A stretch of 64,000 nucleotides of DNA from Marinomonas sargassi (GTDB lineage: Bacteria; Pseudomonadota; Gammaproteobacteria; Pseudomonadales; Marinomonadaceae). Where the stretch lies: assembly GCF_025716875.1 (NCBI RefSeq), contig NZ_JAOVZB010000003.1, forward strand, positions 124,001-188,000. Reading direction: 5' to 3'. Below are positions 27,260-35,935 of the stretch, one piece after another. A program made the translations under genes and the position numbers. Under the pieces are notes generated by a model. That model saw nothing but the letters and a program-made list of their open reading frames with translations, was not told where the DNA came from and did not search any database. Within the stretch, counting starts at the first letter, position 1, and each line of letters begins with the position of its first letter.

Positions 27260-28240
27260 ATGCCATTAATACACCCTGTTGATTTGTCTCGTCTATTAAA
27301 AGAAACCAATATTAAAGAGACAAACAGCCAAAACCTCCAGTTGGATATTTTTCGAGGAGACCTTGAGCATGAAGAGGCACCAGGCAATAAGTGGCACAAG
27401 TTACAACACCATTTGAAAGCAGCAAAACAACAAGGCGCCAAAGCGATTGCTACTTTTGGTGGACCTTTCTCAAACCATCTTCATGCCTTTAGTTCGACTC
27501 TAAAAGGGTCAGGTTTAAAAACACTGGCCGTTGTTCGCGGTGAATTACAGCCTCAACTCAACACTACGTTAAACGCTGTGATAGCAAATGGTGTTGAGCT
27601 GTGGCCTAGCTCGCGTCGTGATTATAAGTTGGCTATGGATGCGGAAGTGGTTCGAACCATTAACCGTTTATATGAGAACGTTTACTGGATTCCCGAAGGT
27701 GGGGGAGGTGAGTTAGGAGCGTTAGGGTGCATGGAATGGGCTGAGAATATTCACCGTCTTGATAGCCAATATGATGCATGGGTTGTGTCATCTGGTACAG
27801 GGACAACAGCAGCAGGGTTATTAGCTTACGAAGCGACACCGACATTGCATGTTATAAGTGCACTTAAAGGGGCGGAAGCACAAAAAGTAGAAATACTTAA
27901 ACTTGCGGAAGAGATTGCCCAAAAAAACTATTTTCATCGGGAATCAGTGGAAGGTTCCATAATAAATAAACTCGCTGATAAATTATTTTTTTATTCAGAT
28001 AAACACCATGGTGGATATGCCAAGCACAGTAATGAACTGACTGAGTTTATGAAAGAGTATGCAGAAGATAACTTTTATGCTCCCCTAGACCCAGTTTATA
28101 CCTGCAAAAGTATGTATTTCATCATATCTGCCATGAAACAGGGTGTTTGGCCGTATTCACGTACATTATTTATTCATACTGGGGGAATACAGGGGTGGGG
28201 TGGATATTCAAATGATAAGAATCCATTTCTAAGTGCTTAA
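27260..28240 (+). CDS. PLP-dependent D-cysteine desulfhydrase / ACC deaminase family protein
   Basis: A fold-type II PLP enzyme of about 326 residues. The PLP lysine is in GNKWHKL, the substrate loop is GGPFSNHLHA, and the phosphate-binding loop is SSGTGTTAAG. Family members break down D-cysteine or deaminate 1-aminocyclopropane-1-carboxylate; bacterial copies of this type are more often D-cysteine desulfhydrases. The ATG at 27260 has TGGAA six bases upstream and is preferred over in-frame TTG at 27248 and ATG at 27254. It is monocistronic. Confidence 0.85.
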   Translation: MPLIHPVDLSRLLKETNIKETNSQNLQLDIFRGDLEHEEAPGNKWHKLQHHLKAAKQQGAKAIATFGGPFSNHLHAFSSTLKGSGLKTLAVVRGELQPQLNTTLNAVIANGVELWPSSRRDYKLAMDAEVVRTINRLYENVYWIPEGGGGELGALGCMEWAENIHRLDSQYDAWVVSSGTGTTAAGLLAYEATPTLHVISALKGAEAQKVEILKLAEEIAQKNYFHRESVEGSIINKLADKLFFYSDKHHGGYAKHSNELTEFMKEYAEDNFYAPLDPVYTCKSMYFIISAMKQGVWPYSRTLFIHTGGIQGWGGYSNDKNPFLSA

Positions 28241-28370
28241 CACCGTGGCGATATTCCTGTTCTTCATGTTAAAGTTGCTAAAAATGTTAGAGAGCTAATA
28301 AGCAAAGAGCTTCTTGGTTTATTTCTTCTCGCTAGGCATTCACTGAATACTGTATGGAAGAGAGTGAAGT

Positions 28371-29252
28371 ATGAGTCTTTTTAGGCGCGTTGGTATTATT
28401 GCTCGTTTAGACAAGCCACAAATTCTAGATACCGTTAAAAAGCTGATGGAGTATTTAGAAAGTAAGGATATCTCCCCAGTTCTTGAAAACGAATTGGCAG
28501 CAATGATGCCTGGTATTAAAGTGGACGCCTCTGCTTTAAAAGAACTGGCAGATAATTGTGACATGGTTATGGTAGTTGGCGGTGATGGAAGTTTCCTAGG
28601 TGCAGCAAGAGCCATTTGTAACGACGATATTCCAGTTCTAGGTATTAACCGAGGTACCTTAGGCTTTCTGACAGATATCTCTCCCCATAATTTACAGGAA
28701 GAGTTAGACCCTATTTTTCGAGGCGAATATCACGAAGAGCAACGCTTCATGATAGAAGCCAAGGTAACGAGGCAAAATAAACCGAGTGGTGAAGGAATCG
28801 CCTTAAATGATTTGGTGCTACACCCCGGAAAATCTGCGCGAATGATACGTTTTGATCTATTTATTGATGATCAGTTCGTCATGAATCAGAAGTCAGATGG
28901 TCTGATCGTTGCCACACCAACAGGCTCTACTGCTTATGCATTATCTGCTGGTGGCCCGATTATGCTACCTAAATTAGACGCTTTGGTATTAGTGCCTATG
29001 CACCCACATACTCTAAGTAACCGTCCTATTGTGATCGATGCCAACGCAAAAATCCGTATTGTAGTATGTGAATCTAATCTAACTTATCCTAGTGTGAGTT
29101 GTGATGGTCAAATCAACATTACAGCCGCACCTGGTGATGAGATTCACATAACCAAAAAAGCAGGAAGTATTCGCCTTATCCACCCTAAAAATCACGATTT
29201 CTATAATGTCTGTCGAGATAAGTTAGGCTGGCAATCAAGCTATTTGCCTTAG
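28371..29252 (+). CDS. nadK: NAD kinase
   Basis: NadK phosphorylates NAD to NADP. This 293-residue protein has the GGDGSFLGAAR motif, NRGTLGFLTDI and the TPTGSTAYALSAGGP segment. The length and sequence follow E. coli NadK (292). The 130-nt upstream gap should hold its promoter, but I see no convincing boxes. It lies upstream of glpG and yeaC on the same strand. Confidence 0.97.
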   Translation: MSLFRRVGIIARLDKPQILDTVKKLMEYLESKDISPVLENELAAMMPGIKVDASALKELADNCDMVMVVGGDGSFLGAARAICNDDIPVLGINRGTLGFLTDISPHNLQEELDPIFRGEYHEEQRFMIEAKVTRQNKPSGEGIALNDLVLHPGKSARMIRFDLFIDDQFVMNQKSDGLIVATPTGSTAYALSAGGPIMLPKLDALVLVPMHPHTLSNRPIVIDANAKIRIVVCESNLTYPSVSCDGQINITAAPGDEIHITKKAGSIRLIHPKNHDFYNVCRDKLGWQSSYLP

Positions 29253-29302
29253 GTTTCGCTGTTTAAGGCGTCAATTAACAAAGGTGTTGTTTAAAAAACT
29301 GC

Positions 29303-30181
29303 ATGTATCCAGTTTATCGCTTTTCATCTACAGAAGACCCATCGCACTTAACGAAAGCGTTATGGCGTCATAAAATTGCCCATCAGATAGCTTTTAATGA
29401 TGGGCATAATGAACTTTGGTTAAATGATCCCAATCAGTTAGATAAGGTTGAAGAGATTATAGCGCAATGGAAGCAAGACCCTTTATCCCTTGCTAGTGTA
29501 GAATTTGCTGCATCTACTTCTTCTGCTACTTCAGCTAAAGGCCAGAGTTTTTTTTCTCGCCCATTTCATACTCCCGTAACTCTTATACTGATTTTGTTGT
29601 CTGCATTTGTAGCTATGTTTACCCAGCTAGGTGCGGATTTAACTAAGGTAGGCTATTTCACTATTAGTGCTATAGAAGTACACGCAGGGCAGCTATATGC
29701 GTACAACTTACCAGATATATTTTCTACTGGTGAGTATTGGCGCTTGGTAACGCCTGCTTTTTTACATTTCGGCATTGTGCATTTAGTGTTTAACGCATTA
29801 TGGATTTGGGATATTGGTCGCAGGTTAGAGTCTTTGTTGGGTTCCACCCTATGGCTGGTGGGTGTTTTGGTTATCGCGGTAGCAAGTAATGTTCTGCAAT
29901 ATTTGTTATCTGGATACCCTTTGTTTGGCGGCTTATCCGGTGTGGTTTACGGAATGATAGGTTTTGCCTACTTGTACCCAATATTAAATAAACAGGCCCC
30001 GAATATTATTAGCAAACCCTTATTAGCTTTTTTTGTTATCTGGCTTGGGGTGGGGTATACACCACTTCCTGAGTTGCTAGGTTTAGGTAGTATCGCTAAT
30101 ACCGCCCATGCCATAGGTCTCGCAACCGGCTTGTTACTGGCCTTGGTGTATGGCGTTATACATAAGCTTATATCGCGCTAA
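29303..30181 (+). CDS. glpG: Rhomboid family intramembrane serine protease GlpG
   Basis: A 292-residue rhomboid protease with an N-terminal cytosolic domain and six membrane helices. The catalytic serine is in GGLSGVVYG, the catalytic histidine in NTAHAIGLATG, and the structural segment HFGIVHLVFNALWIWDIG is conserved. It cleaves membrane-spanning substrates at the inner membrane; the natural substrates here are not known. It lies 50 nt after nadK and 35 nt before yeaC. Confidence 0.95.
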   Translation: MYPVYRFSSTEDPSHLTKALWRHKIAHQIAFNDGHNELWLNDPNQLDKVEEIIAQWKQDPLSLASVEFAASTSSATSAKGQSFFSRPFHTPVTLILILLSAFVAMFTQLGADLTKVGYFTISAIEVHAGQLYAYNLPDIFSTGEYWRLVTPAFLHFGIVHLVFNALWIWDIGRRLESLLGSTLWLVGVLVIAVASNVLQYLLSGYPLFGGLSGVVYGMIGFAYLYPILNKQAPNIISKPLLAFFVIWLGVGYTPLPELLGLGSIANTAHAIGLATGLLLALVYGVIHKLISR

Positions 30182-30216
30182 CTAAACTAGCGGATTAAGA
30201 AGTAGAGAGAATAGAA

Positions 30217-30495
30217 ATGAATTTTAAAGATATGATCGATAATATGTCACCCGAAGTCTATGCTAGCCTGAAGCAAGCCGTGGAGTTAGGTAAGTGGCCA
30301 AACGGTATAAAATTAACAGCTGAGCAAAAAGAACTGTGTATGCAGGCTGTGATTACATACGATTACGCTAACAAAGAAGAAACAGATCGTGTTGGTTACA
30401 TCGACACTCAAGTTCATGATGCGTGTGATAGTAAAACAGGTACCAATGAGCATGAAACTATCAAGTGGGTCGATGGGCCAAAGGCGTCTAATTAA
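30217..30495 (+). CDS. yeaC: DUF1315 family protein YeaC
   Basis: A 92-residue soluble protein. Its first 50 residues match E. coli YeaC almost motif for motif (MSPEVYASLKQAVELGKWP, then LTAEQKELCMQAVI). The function of DUF1315 is unknown. The stop overlaps the ATG of the DUF2797 gene (TAATG), so the two are translationally coupled. Confidence 0.93.
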   Translation: MNFKDMIDNMSPEVYASLKQAVELGKWPNGIKLTAEQKELCMQAVITYDYANKEETDRVGYIDTQVHDACDSKTGTNEHETIKWVDGPKASN

Positions 30496-31319
30496 TGCTG
30501 CAAGGTAATCTAAAAAAAATGTCGGCCGATGTGCACGACAACCAAGTTCAGTATTATTTAGAGCTCAATGGTGAGCGCGTTTTCGTCAATGAGTTACTTG
30601 GCGAAAAAGTGACTTTGCAGATAGATGGCACTATACATTGTACTAATTGTGGCAAGGTGACCAAAAAATCTTTTAGCCAAGGATTTTGTTTTAATTGTTT
30701 TCGTAAGTTAGCCGCATGCGACACCTGCATTATGAGCCCTGAAAAATGCCACTTTCATTTGGGCACCTGTCGTGAGCCAGAGTGGGCTGAAAGGTTTTGT
30801 ATGCAAAGTCATTATGTGTACTTATCTAATACGTCTTCTTTAAAAGTGGGCATCACCCGTGGCGATCAATTGCCCACCCGCTGGATTGACCAAGGTGCGA
30901 CGCAGGGTAGAGCACTATTTTCTGTAGAAAACCGCAGAATGTCCGGTCTAGTAGAAACCTTATTTAAAGCTCAGGTAGCAGACAAGACCAATTGGCGTAA
31001 CATGCTAAAAGGCATTGATGTGGTTATGGACCTTGAACAAGAGCAAGAAAGACTAATTGAACAGGTTTATGAAGGATTGGATGCCTTACAGAGTGAGTTC
31101 GGTTTTCAATCCATTGTAGATTTGTCTGATAAGAACGAAACCTTCCAATTTCATTACCCAGTTTTGGAATATCCCACCAAAATTACCAGTTTAAATGCCG
31201 AAAAAACGCCTCGTATCGAAGGCACACTAATGGGTATCAAAGGCCAATACTGGATCCTTGATACTGGCGTGATTAACATTCGTAAATACACGGGCTACCA
31301 AGCAATACTCGAATTTTAG
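30495..31319 (+). CDS. DUF2797 family zinc-cluster protein
   Basis: A 274-residue protein of the uncharacterised DUF2797 family. Eight cysteines between residues 49 and 92 (CTNCG, CFNC, CDTC and two single Cys) form a likely zinc-binding region. It is followed by YVYL (107-110), KVGITR (117-122), RW (129-130) and a glutamate in GLVE (E154). This order resembles the GIY-YIG / T5orf172 nuclease pattern, but that link is my reading of the sequence. It is coupled to yeaC and sits 10 nt before pepN. Confidence 0.85.
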   Translation: MLQGNLKKMSADVHDNQVQYYLELNGERVFVNELLGEKVTLQIDGTIHCTNCGKVTKKSFSQGFCFNCFRKLAACDTCIMSPEKCHFHLGTCREPEWAERFCMQSHYVYLSNTSSLKVGITRGDQLPTRWIDQGATQGRALFSVENRRMSGLVETLFKAQVADKTNWRNMLKGIDVVMDLEQEQERLIEQVYEGLDALQSEFGFQSIVDLSDKNETFQFHYPVLEYPTKITSLNAEKTPRIEGTLMGIKGQYWILDTGVINIRKYTGYQAILEF

Positions 31320-31329
31320 GAGAGAACCA

Positions 31330-33963
31330 GTGAAAGACAGCCAACCTTCAACGATTTACTTGAAAGACTATCAAGTTCCTCCTTACTTAATTGATAAGAC
31401 AGAGCTCACATTTGACCTTGATGAAACAACAACCGTTGTGACTTCTCGATTGCATATGCGCCGTAACCCAGAATTCGGGTTATCGACCACGCCATTAGTG
31501 TTAGACAGCGGTGTCGATGTGAAGTTAATCGCTTTGGCAATTGATGATTACACCTTGCCAGAAGAAGAATATCGTCTAAGTGAAAACCAGCTAATCATAT
31601 CAGCGACACCAGACGTATTTATCCTTACCTGTGAAACCTTGATTGAGCCTCAAAACAACACACGTTTGGAAGGCTTGTATCGCTCATCGTCCATGTTCTG
31701 CACCCAATGTGAAGCAGAAGGCTTCCGCCACATTACTTTCTATCTAGATCGTCCTGATGTGATGTCTATCTTCACAACGACCATTATCGGGGATGAATCT
31801 CGTTACCCTGTGATGCTGTCTAATGGTAACGAAATAGAACGCGGGAAAACGGATGAAGGCAAAACCTTCGTTGTTTGGCACGACCCATTTCCAAAGCCTG
31901 CCTACTTGTTTGCTTTAGTGGCAGGGGATTTAGAAGTTAAAAATGATGTCTTCGTCACGCAAAGCAATAAAGAAGTAAAACTGCAAATTTTCACTGAGTC
32001 TCACAATCTAGATAAAGTCGACTATGCCATGGAAGCACTAAAGCGCTCCATGCGTTGGGATGAAACCGCCTATGGTCGTGAGTACGATTTAGATATTTTC
32101 ATGATAGTCGCTGTTGATGATTTCAATATGGGAGCCATGGAGAATAAGGGCTTAAATATCTTTAACTCTTCATGTCTTCTGGCAAGCCCAAAAACAACAA
32201 CTGATGACAGTTACTTACGAGTAGAGGCCATTGTTGCCCATGAGTACTTCCATAATTGGTCAGGTAACCGAGTCACTTGTCGTGACTGGTTCCAGCTTAG
32301 CTTAAAAGAAGGTTTTACGGTTTTTCGTGATCAAAGCTTTTCAGCGGATATGCATTCAGAAACGGTTAAGCGTGTTGAGGATGTTTCCTTCTTAAGAACG
32401 GCTCAGTTTGCTGAAGACGCAGGTCCAATGGCTCACCCAGTAAGACCTGCATCATTTATTGAAATTTCGAATTTTTACACTCTTACGGTTTATGAAAAAG
32501 GATCAGAAATTGTTCGCATGATCCATACCTTGTTAGGTGCTGAAAAGTTCCGTGCTGGATCAGATTTATACTTCGAAAGACACGATGGACAAGCTGTTAC
32601 CTGTGATGACTTTGTCTCTGCGATGGAAGATGCATCTGGAGTAGACCTTACTCACTTTAAACGTTGGTATTCTCAGTCGGGAACGCCAGTTATAGAAGTG
32701 ACTGATGAGTTTGATGCTGCCTCAGGTGTATATCGCTTGACTATGACACAGCATACACCAGAGACAGCGGCGCAACCTGTAACGCTGCCATTACATATTC
32801 CTGTGAAGATGGGCTTGCTAGATCCAAATGGTCAGGAGATTTCTGCGTACTTTAATGGTCAAGAATCCCAAGAGCATGTTCTTCACTTAACTGCTGAAAG
32901 CCAAGTTTTTGAATTTACAGGTGTGACTACTCAGCCAGTACCGTCTTTGTTTAGAAGCTTCTCAGCACCAATAAAACTTCGTTATGATTATTCATCTGAA
33001 GACTTGTTATTGTTGATGTCTTCTGACTCTGATGGCTTTAATCGCTGGAGTGCAGCACAACAACTTGCAGTAAATGAATTGACTGTACTGATTAATCAAG
33101 CCATTGCCAAGCAAGCCTTGTCTATTGATTCTCAATTAGTAAAAGGTTTTAAAAATCTTTTAGAAAATAAAGAATTAGACCCAGCTATGGTGGCGCTCAT
33201 TTTGGCATTGCCAAGTCAAGCTTACTTATCTGAATTGGCAGAAACTATCTATCCTGCGGCAATTAAAGAGGCAAGAGGCTTCTTCAAAAAACTTATTGCT
33301 AAAGAGTTAGAGGAAGACTTTGGAAGGCTTTATCGAGAACATCATTTAGAAGGAGAGTATTCTCCTCAAGCAAAAGATATAGCCCATAGATCATTAAAAA
33401 ATATGGCTTTATCTTATTGGTTGGAAACAGATAGTGAGCTCGCTCATCAAACCGTAAAAACACAATTTGAAAGCGCGAACAACATGACAGATCAGTTTGC
33501 TGCCTTGTCGTCTGCTGTTCATAGTCAACATGAAGATGCGGAGAATATGTTGGCCTCGTTTTACGAGCAGTGGCAGCATGAGCCTTTGGTTGTTATCAAG
33601 TGGCTTATGTTAAGTGCTAATCAAGAAGCTGCAGACGCTTTATCTAGAGTGAAAGGTTTGATGGAGCATGAAGCGTTTGACTTAAAAAATCCTAACAAGG
33701 TTCGTTCTGTACTTGGTGGGTTTGGGCAAAACGTATCCGGTTTCCATCATGAAGATGGAAGTGGCTATGCCTTTTTGGCAGATCAGATTATTGTTTTAAA
33801 TAAGCTTAATCCTCAAATTGCTTCTCGTTTATGTACGCCTTTGACTCGTTGGAAAAAGCTGCAGCCTGAATTGGGGCAGAAAATGAAAGGGCAACTTGAG
33901 CGTATTTTGAAAGAGGACCTTTCTAAAGATGTATATGAAGTGATTTCTAAGTGTCTAGCTTAG
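31330..33963 (+). CDS. pepN: Aminopeptidase N
   Basis: An 877-residue M1 metallopeptidase that removes N-terminal residues from cytoplasmic peptides. GAMEN is at 268-272, and the zinc site HEYFHNW has H304 and H308, with the third ligand in SLKEG. Length matches E. coli PepN (870). The start is GTG with AGGAGA seven bases upstream. It follows the DUF2797 gene by 10 nt, so yeaC, DUF2797 and pepN probably share a transcript. Confidence 0.96.
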   Translation: MKDSQPSTIYLKDYQVPPYLIDKTELTFDLDETTTVVTSRLHMRRNPEFGLSTTPLVLDSGVDVKLIALAIDDYTLPEEEYRLSENQLIISATPDVFILTCETLIEPQNNTRLEGLYRSSSMFCTQCEAEGFRHITFYLDRPDVMSIFTTTIIGDESRYPVMLSNGNEIERGKTDEGKTFVVWHDPFPKPAYLFALVAGDLEVKNDVFVTQSNKEVKLQIFTESHNLDKVDYAMEALKRSMRWDETAYGREYDLDIFMIVAVDDFNMGAMENKGLNIFNSSCLLASPKTTTDDSYLRVEAIVAHEYFHNWSGNRVTCRDWFQLSLKEGFTVFRDQSFSADMHSETVKRVEDVSFLRTAQFAEDAGPMAHPVRPASFIEISNFYTLTVYEKGSEIVRMIHTLLGAEKFRAGSDLYFERHDGQAVTCDDFVSAMEDASGVDLTHFKRWYSQSGTPVIEVTDEFDAASGVYRLTMTQHTPETAAQPVTLPLHIPVKMGLLDPNGQEISAYFNGQESQEHVLHLTAESQVFEFTGVTTQPVPSLFRSFSAPIKLRYDYSSEDLLLLMSSDSDGFNRWSAAQQLAVNELTVLINQAIAKQALSIDSQLVKGFKNLLENKELDPAMVALILALPSQAYLSELAETIYPAAIKEARGFFKKLIAKELEEDFGRLYREHHLEGEYSPQAKDIAHRSLKNMALSYWLETDSELAHQTVKTQFESANNMTDQFAALSSAVHSQHEDAENMLASFYEQWQHEPLVVIKWLMLSANQEAADALSRVKGLMEHEAFDLKNPNKVRSVLGGFGQNVSGFHHEDGSGYAFLADQIIVLNKLNPQIASRLCTPLTRWKKLQPELGQKMKGQLERILKEDLSKDVYEVISKCLA

Positions 33964-33992
33964 GGCTCACCTTATAATAAGTGGCGTTTTTT

Positions 33993-34046
33993 GATAGAAC
34001 CTCGTATCTTAGTAATGAAAAGTATTAATGGTTTAGAGGTTCTATC
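33993..34046 (+). other. Long-loop hairpin between pepN and the coiled-coil lipoprotein gene
   Basis: Perfect 11-bp arms GATAGAACCTC and GAGGTTCTATC are separated by 32 nt. No T-tract follows on either strand, so it is not a typical intrinsic terminator. It could be an mRNA-processing or stabilising element. Confidence 0.4.
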
Positions 34047-34126
34047 TCCTTTTGCAATCTTATGTAATATCTGGCATAAGTGAGATGGTTTGTTATCAAA
34101 ATTAAAATAATGATTGGAGGTGAGCG

Positions 34127-35788
34127 GTGAACACTTGTAGTAAGGCTTTGATTCCAATTTCTCTAGGTTTATTTATTTCGGCCTGTAGTACGACAAGTAC
34201 TGAAGAAACGAATACTGCGGCTTTGTCCTCCCCTCAAGTTATTACAGATCAAGCTACTAACAATGATACGTTGCAGATATACAAGAACGATATTGCCAGC
34301 TTGAATTCAGAAAACGCCATACTTAGAGCAAAACTAAGTGCCAGAGAAGACGCTATTGCTAAGCTTCAACGTCAGCTAGACAGTAATAATGCCAAGTTAG
34401 ACTCCTTGAGTTTGGCGCTAGATGAAAAAGAAGCATTAATAGCTTCTCTAGAGTCTCAGTCCATTAGTCCTTTACAAAAAGTGCGCTCTCTTCAACAAAC
34501 TAACACACCGAATCAAACTTCCGTAGCGTCTCTTGCTTATGCTGATAACACCAGTACTTCTTCTGATGATGCCTCGAATAGCACAATTGCTTTAGTTAAT
34601 GAGGCAGTTACTGCTTCTAATCTAGAGCAGTTGGCAGCGCTGGAAAAAGAAAAGCAATTAAGAGATGACCTTGAAGCTCAATACAATGCACTGAAGCTCA
34701 ATAATGATGCTCTAATTAAGCGTATTGCAGAGCTAGAGAATGAAAACCTTTTATTGAAACAGCAAATTGAAGAGTTACATAGTCAGTCTTTGGACTCAGT
34801 AACATTGCAAAAAGACTATAACTCATTGCTCACTAAACATAGAGAGCTTCAAGATGAATTTGCCAAGCTCGAAGCTAGCTCAAATGTAACATTAGATGAG
34901 TTGGTATCTTTGCAGACAGCTAACGCGATTCAAGCAAAAGAGTTGGAAGATGCTCGTGATGAAATTGCAGCTCAAAAAGCGTTAAATCAGGCTCAAAAAA
35001 TTAGGGAAGAAGAGCTCAATCAAGCTTACCTATTAAAAGAGCAAGAGTGGAATGATTTACTCGAACAGCAAAGACAAAAGCATCTAGCTGAGCTAGAGAA
35101 AGCTTTAGCTGAGAATCGACTTTATGAACGTAAGCTCAGCGTAATGGATGAGAAGCTTTTAGAGGTTCAAGAGGAAAACCTGCAACTATCTAGCTTACTT
35201 GCAGAAAAAGAAGCTGAATTGCTGGTAAAACAATCTGAAATCGACTCACTAGCGGTTGACTTGAATGAAGTTCGAAAAGAGCTGGATATCAAGGTGAACG
35301 ACACCATTACTATGGCAGCCATAATGGATGCATTAGAAGCTCAAGTAAATGTCAGTCTACAGGGAATTGAATGGCAACTTCCTAATGAAATCGCATTGAA
35401 TGATACGTTTGAGATTCTAGTATCTGCCAATGTTCAGCCTGCTATTGTAGGCCAAGCATTTCAGGCTGAGCTGGTTATAGATAGTGCCATTCAAATGATA
35501 AGTGACCCTATAGTTACAGCCTCTGTACAAAATGGGCGAGTGCAATGGCGCTGGCGTGTATCTGGCTTAAATGAAAGTCCAAACGCGGAACTTAACCTTT
35601 TCGTCAGTCAGCAAATTAATGTCCAAGGTAAAGTGATATCTAGGCAGGTATACAGAGGTGAAGAGACCTTGTCTCTGGTTAATACTGACGTTCTAGATAA
35701 ATACGGTTTTTGGGCAGCGGCAATATTCTTGGGTTTGTTTGGTGGTTTCTTAGTTGGGCGCCTAAATAAATCTAAAAATGAGATTTAA
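34127..35788 (+). CDS. Long coiled-coil lipoprotein with a C-terminal membrane segment
   Basis: A 553-residue protein I do not recognise. It starts with a basic signal peptide ending in a lipobox-like ISAC (C20). A low-complexity Ser/Thr-rich linker interrupts a long Glu/Gln/Leu-rich coiled coil from about residue 45 to 390. A compact beta-rich domain (about 400-520) follows, and then a hydrophobic helix FWAAAIFLGLFGGFLVG with a positively charged end (RLNKSKNEI). The GTG start has a very strong GGAGGTGA. If the lipobox is used, the protein is attached at both ends. It may span or scaffold the periplasm. Confidence 0.78.
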   Translation: MNTCSKALIPISLGLFISACSTTSTEETNTAALSSPQVITDQATNNDTLQIYKNDIASLNSENAILRAKLSAREDAIAKLQRQLDSNNAKLDSLSLALDEKEALIASLESQSISPLQKVRSLQQTNTPNQTSVASLAYADNTSTSSDDASNSTIALVNEAVTASNLEQLAALEKEKQLRDDLEAQYNALKLNNDALIKRIAELENENLLLKQQIEELHSQSLDSVTLQKDYNSLLTKHRELQDEFAKLEASSNVTLDELVSLQTANAIQAKELEDARDEIAAQKALNQAQKIREEELNQAYLLKEQEWNDLLEQQRQKHLAELEKALAENRLYERKLSVMDEKLLEVQEENLQLSSLLAEKEAELLVKQSEIDSLAVDLNEVRKELDIKVNDTITMAAIMDALEAQVNVSLQGIEWQLPNEIALNDTFEILVSANVQPAIVGQAFQAELVIDSAIQMISDPIVTASVQNGRVQWRWRVSGLNESPNAELNLFVSQQINVQGKVISRQVYRGEETLSLVNTDVLDKYGFWAAAIFLGLFGGFLVGRLNKSKNEI

Positions 35789-35811
35789 TCTCGTATTTCT
35801 TCGATAAAAAC

Positions 35812-35829
35812 GGGGGCTAATTAGCCCCC
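35812..35829. other. Perfect 18-bp GC-rich palindrome upstream of metH
   Basis: GGGGGCTAA / TTAGCCCCC forms a perfect palindrome 24 nt after the lipoprotein gene stop. On the minus strand it is followed by GTTTTTAT, like a terminator, but there is no minus-strand gene to end. On the plus strand no T-tract follows. It could be an antisense terminator, a weak plus-strand terminator, or an operator. Confidence 0.5.
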
Positions 35830-35935
35830 ACATCCACTTCTTTCGAATCATTCATTTTCTCATTACTATTTTTCAACCTAACCTAAACGCTTTTCGGTAT
35901 AGTACGGTTGCAGATTATTTTTTGAGGTAGTGAGA

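Noticed and set aside
27112-27441. Minus-strand cysteine-rich frame at the start of the desulfhydrase gene
   Set aside because: It is antisense to the conserved PLP-lysine region and shows no coding character of its own.
35789-35935. Cobalamin, SAM or SAH riboswitch upstream of metH
   Set aside because: The leader is short and I could not find the conserved cores of these aptamers; only an 18-bp palindrome is visible.
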